Shown: positions 18,040-20,248 of the stretch, one piece after another
Position numbering within the stretch: the stretch's first letter is position 1
How the letters are laid out: each line of letters begins with the position of its first letter
Assembly: GCA_021464525.1 (NCBI GenBank)
Contig: JADRCO010001327.1
Coordinates: forward strand, 1 to 20,248
Length of the DNA stretch: 20,248 nucleotides
Reading direction: 5' to 3'
Source of the DNA: Rhizophagus sp. LPA8_4_AMF
Lineage: Eukaryota; Glomeromycota; Glomeromycetes; Glomerales; Glomeraceae
Notes under the pieces: generated by a model
Databases searched by the model: none
Told to the model about the DNA's origin: nothing
The model's input: the letters and a program-made list of their open reading frames with translations, nothing else
Made by a program: the position numbers and the translations under genes

Positions 18040-18949
18040 ATGAAAGCTTCTATTATTATTATTAAAATTATTTTTGTTCTTCACTTCATTGCATGTATTG
18101 CTACAGGTACTATAAGATTTATAACAGTTATTTCCTAATTATTAAATTTAGATTTATTTATATTTGCAAAATAAAATAAAATATATAGAAATTTGGTATT
18201 TGGTATCTTTACATGAAATCAGAGCTTCTAATATAGGTATTATTATATATTCAGACATTCTGTAAGTAATTTCATATATTATTATTTACATTTTACCTTT
18301 TTTTTAATTTAAATGCATTAACTTTAAAACTTTAATCATAGTTATTTTATTGGAAATATTTTCCCAATGGTATTCGGTAAGTTATAATCTTGTTGAATAT
18401 TGATACTTTATTATTAGTTTGTATAATTATAATTCTATTATTTTTTAGTACTATATCCTGACAATTGTGACGATACCCTTTATATATTATTCTTTTATAC
18501 TCTGTAAGTATAAATAAGATTGTTTGCTTTCTTTGTCATAACAATTTAATTTATTAAAAAATTAATTATACATGACAGTATTAGTATTCTATCTAGTTTT
18601 ATATTTAGTTTTCTTGGTAAGTTAGTAAGAGAGTTAAATTATTTATTATATTATTAAATACATGCAATGATTAATCTTATATCTGATATGTTGTATATAC
18701 ACACATTTAGGACTAAGATATTTTCTTGCATCATTTATTCGTGGGAAAATTCCTTTTAATTGCAATTTTAAATCTAATGTATCAGTGAATATTAAAATTG
18801 CATGCAGAAGAGAATTTATAAGTTACACTTTGGGTTTTTCGTTATACGCATTTCCTTTATTAATTCCTTTATATATTTTGTTTTCAAAATTACTTAACGT
18901 AATTAAGAGAATTTCCGATAGTTTGCAAAGAAATTTGTTCGTCTTATAA
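18040..18949 (+). CDS. Six-exon four-pass membrane protein, family copy 3
   Basis: Proposed exons are 18040–18106, 18189–18261, 18342–18376, 18449–18503, 18579–18616 and 18711–18949. They give 507 nt and 168 aa, with the same phases as genes 1 and 2. It starts MKASIIIIKIIFVLHFIACI. It has the same four hydrophobic segments, with Cys107 and Cys121 in the last loop. Exons 5 and 6 and introns 4 (most of it) and 5 match gene 2 exactly. Exon 4 is one codon shorter and carries several amino-acid changes in ~18 residues (LYPDNCDDTLYILFFYT against LLYNDNCDDTLYNLFIYT). Exons 1–3 differ by only a few changes. All frames are intact, so both copies look functional. Family unrecognised. Confidence 0.83.
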
Positions 18950-19030
18950 TTAATTACTATGAAAATTTTGACATAATGATATTTAAAATTCAATTTCAGT
19001 TTGTAATAATCATATGTTAAATAAGCAGAA

Positions 19031-19036
19031 AATAAA
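19031..19036 (+). terminator. Poly(A) signal of gene 3
   Basis: AATAAA in AGCAGAAAATAAACCTAA, 81 bp past the stop, within the conserved 3' block. Confidence 0.65.
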
Positions 19037-19242
19037 CCTAAGAATACCCACTTTAAAAGATTAGTTTAAAAATTTGATCTTCGTAGTGAGATTTAAACTG
19101 ATAATAAATTTTATAGATTTTTTAAAAACTTTTAATTAGTTGATAATATCGCATATTAAATAGTTATTGGGTCGAATAATGATATCTCTATTTAATATAC
19201 GGATCTATAGGAACCATCACTGGTCCGTATTTTATCAGCCTT

Positions 19243-20041
19243 TTTGTACCCGACGAAACTTTTGTTACACCAGGATCTTTATTTTATTTCCTTTTTGCCA
19301 AAATGATAAGATAAAATCATGTGAAATTATAGACACCAATTTTACTAACCTGATTCTAAACTCGCTCCTCAATTATATCAAGTTGTATGAGACTTGTAAA
19401 TTATAATTTATTTATATTAAATAAATATATTATTATTTTACACTTTACATAGTACTTTAATTTAAATGTCGGCTAAATAATTTAATAACAATAGCTATTT
19501 TTTTGGAGAATCTTTCATCATTAATTTCAGTAAGTTATAATTCTACTGTCATATACTTTATTATTAGTTTTAATAGTTTACCCATATAGTCAATAAAGAT
19601 ACTAATTATGTAAAGATCTCTTTGTAAGTATAAATAAAATTGATTTTTTGTCATAACTACATTAAATAATAGGGCTCCCGCTATATCTAATGTATATATT
19701 AGTCCGTTCTGCAAGTATAATAATAATTTTAAACTATTTTCCCTTATTATACGTGAAATAAGTAATAACTAATCTTGCACATTTGATAATTGGGTTCAGA
19801 TACTTGTTCCAATTTTAAATCTTGGTGAAATAACTTCTTTTAATTGTAATTATAATTATGATTTTGCCAGAGAATGTTTAAACTTGCATGTAAAAGCAAG
19901 ATTTATAAGTTGTACTTTCAATTAGATTTTTCTTTATATGCATCTCCACTGGTTTCTTTATTAATCATTCTTTTAAACTGAATTAATTTTCTTCGTTATG
20001 AGAATTCTTATAATTTACAAGGAAATTTGTTTGTCTTGTAG
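19243..20041 (+). pseudogene. Membrane-protein family copy 4, decayed
   Basis: 19243–19380 repeats the block upstream of the orphan exons (CGACGAAACTTTTGTTACAC and on). Then TATCAAGTT is joined directly to GTATGAGACTTG, a deletion that removes exon 1. A 35-bp exon 3 survives with its splice sites (19495–19529, YFFGESFIINF). Exon 4 (from 19577) has in-frame stops. Exon 6 starts near 19793 (GGGTTCAGATACTTG), loses one base at once, and then reads PILNLGEITSFNCNYNYDFA and ARFISCTFN before a stop. The Cys codon of the loop is still visible, and the tail GGAAATTTGTTTGTCTTGTAG matches the family's C-terminus. It is clearly dead, and more diverged than the other copies. Confidence 0.8.
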
Positions 20042-20248
20042 TAATTGTCCGAAGCGGATGCGGAGGACATTTACGTTCAGGCTTCAATCATGCAATGTTC
20101 GTCCGTCCGGACACGTGATCAATGATCTGCATATATAGTAGACTTCATCTTCGTCCGTCCAGAATGTGATCTATGTTAAGCACGAAATGTTCTTGCAGAA
20201 CCAGCTTAAGGCATATTTAGGAAAGCTTTGCAATACTTTCCTCCAATG
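20042..20248. other. GC-richer repeat-like segment at the right edge
   Basis: GC content rises sharply just after the family tail. TTCGTCCGTCC(G/A)GA…GTGATC occurs twice (20098–20120 and 20150–20171). TGTCC (20046–20050) and GGACA (20065–20069) form a small inverted repeat. No frame is convincing. This is probably the edge of another dispersed repeat that continues beyond the window. Confidence 0.45.

Larger units (their letters stand above)
17309..19190. repeat. Tandem duplication unit B (orphan exon plus gene 3)
   Basis: Counterpart of unit A (14398–16269) in the same order and orientation. It lacks the T12A12 palindrome and the solo LTR. It begins TTTTTGTACCCTTACATAAATGACG and ends in the GGGTCGAATAATGATATC block. 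Confidence 0.85.

Noticed and set aside
19167..19406. 79-codon ORF near the start of copy 4
   Set aside because: It crosses the 3' flank of gene 3 and the upstream block of the decayed copy, and contains no family exon.

Overview
The window is AT-rich eukaryotic DNA. Spliceosomal GT–AG introns of about 70–95 bp interrupt the genes, AATAAA signals follow them, and transposon debris is dense. One gene encodes a tyrosine-kinase-like domain followed by Sel1 repeats, an expanded architecture typical of arbuscular mycorrhizal fungi (Glomeromycotina, Rhizophagus-like). That assignment is inference from architecture and composition; no marker gene is present.

Layout. 1–655 is a strand-asymmetric, almost cytosine-free tract with no convincing gene. 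778–1075 is a tandem ~150-bp duplication. 1454–2910 holds decayed genes: a kinase catalytic-loop exon, then an unrecognised gene broken by stops and frameshifts. 2911–5000 is mostly non-coding, and 5000–5460 is another decayed ORF. A 30/39-bp minisatellite (5716–6037) sits just upstream of a five-exon kinase/Sel1 gene (6102–8342, 643 aa). That gene's kinase half has lost the glycine-rich loop and the DFG aspartate, so it is probably a pseudokinase. 8343–12040 is transposon-rich: a 470-bp hAT-type MITE with a palindromic element nested inside, and a 5'-truncated non-LTR retrotransposon on the minus strand with a perfect 16-bp target-site duplication.

The right-hand third (12.3–20.04 kb) is a tandem array of a multi-exon family that is invisible as long ORFs because its exons are only 35–79 bp apart from the last. 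Three copies splice in silico into intact proteins of 172, 169 and 168 aa with the same six-exon plan, the same intron phases (1,2,1,2,1), four predicted membrane segments and a conserved Cys-x13-Cys loop. A fourth copy is a pseudogene, and two orphan first exons lie upstream of copies 2 and 3. I do not recognise the family. Copies 2 and 3 belong to a ~2.9-kb-spaced duplication. One unit carries an 861-bp solo LTR for which the other unit gives the empty site, and the two genes are identical over long stretches while exon 4 differs. This array is the best candidate here for something undescribed.
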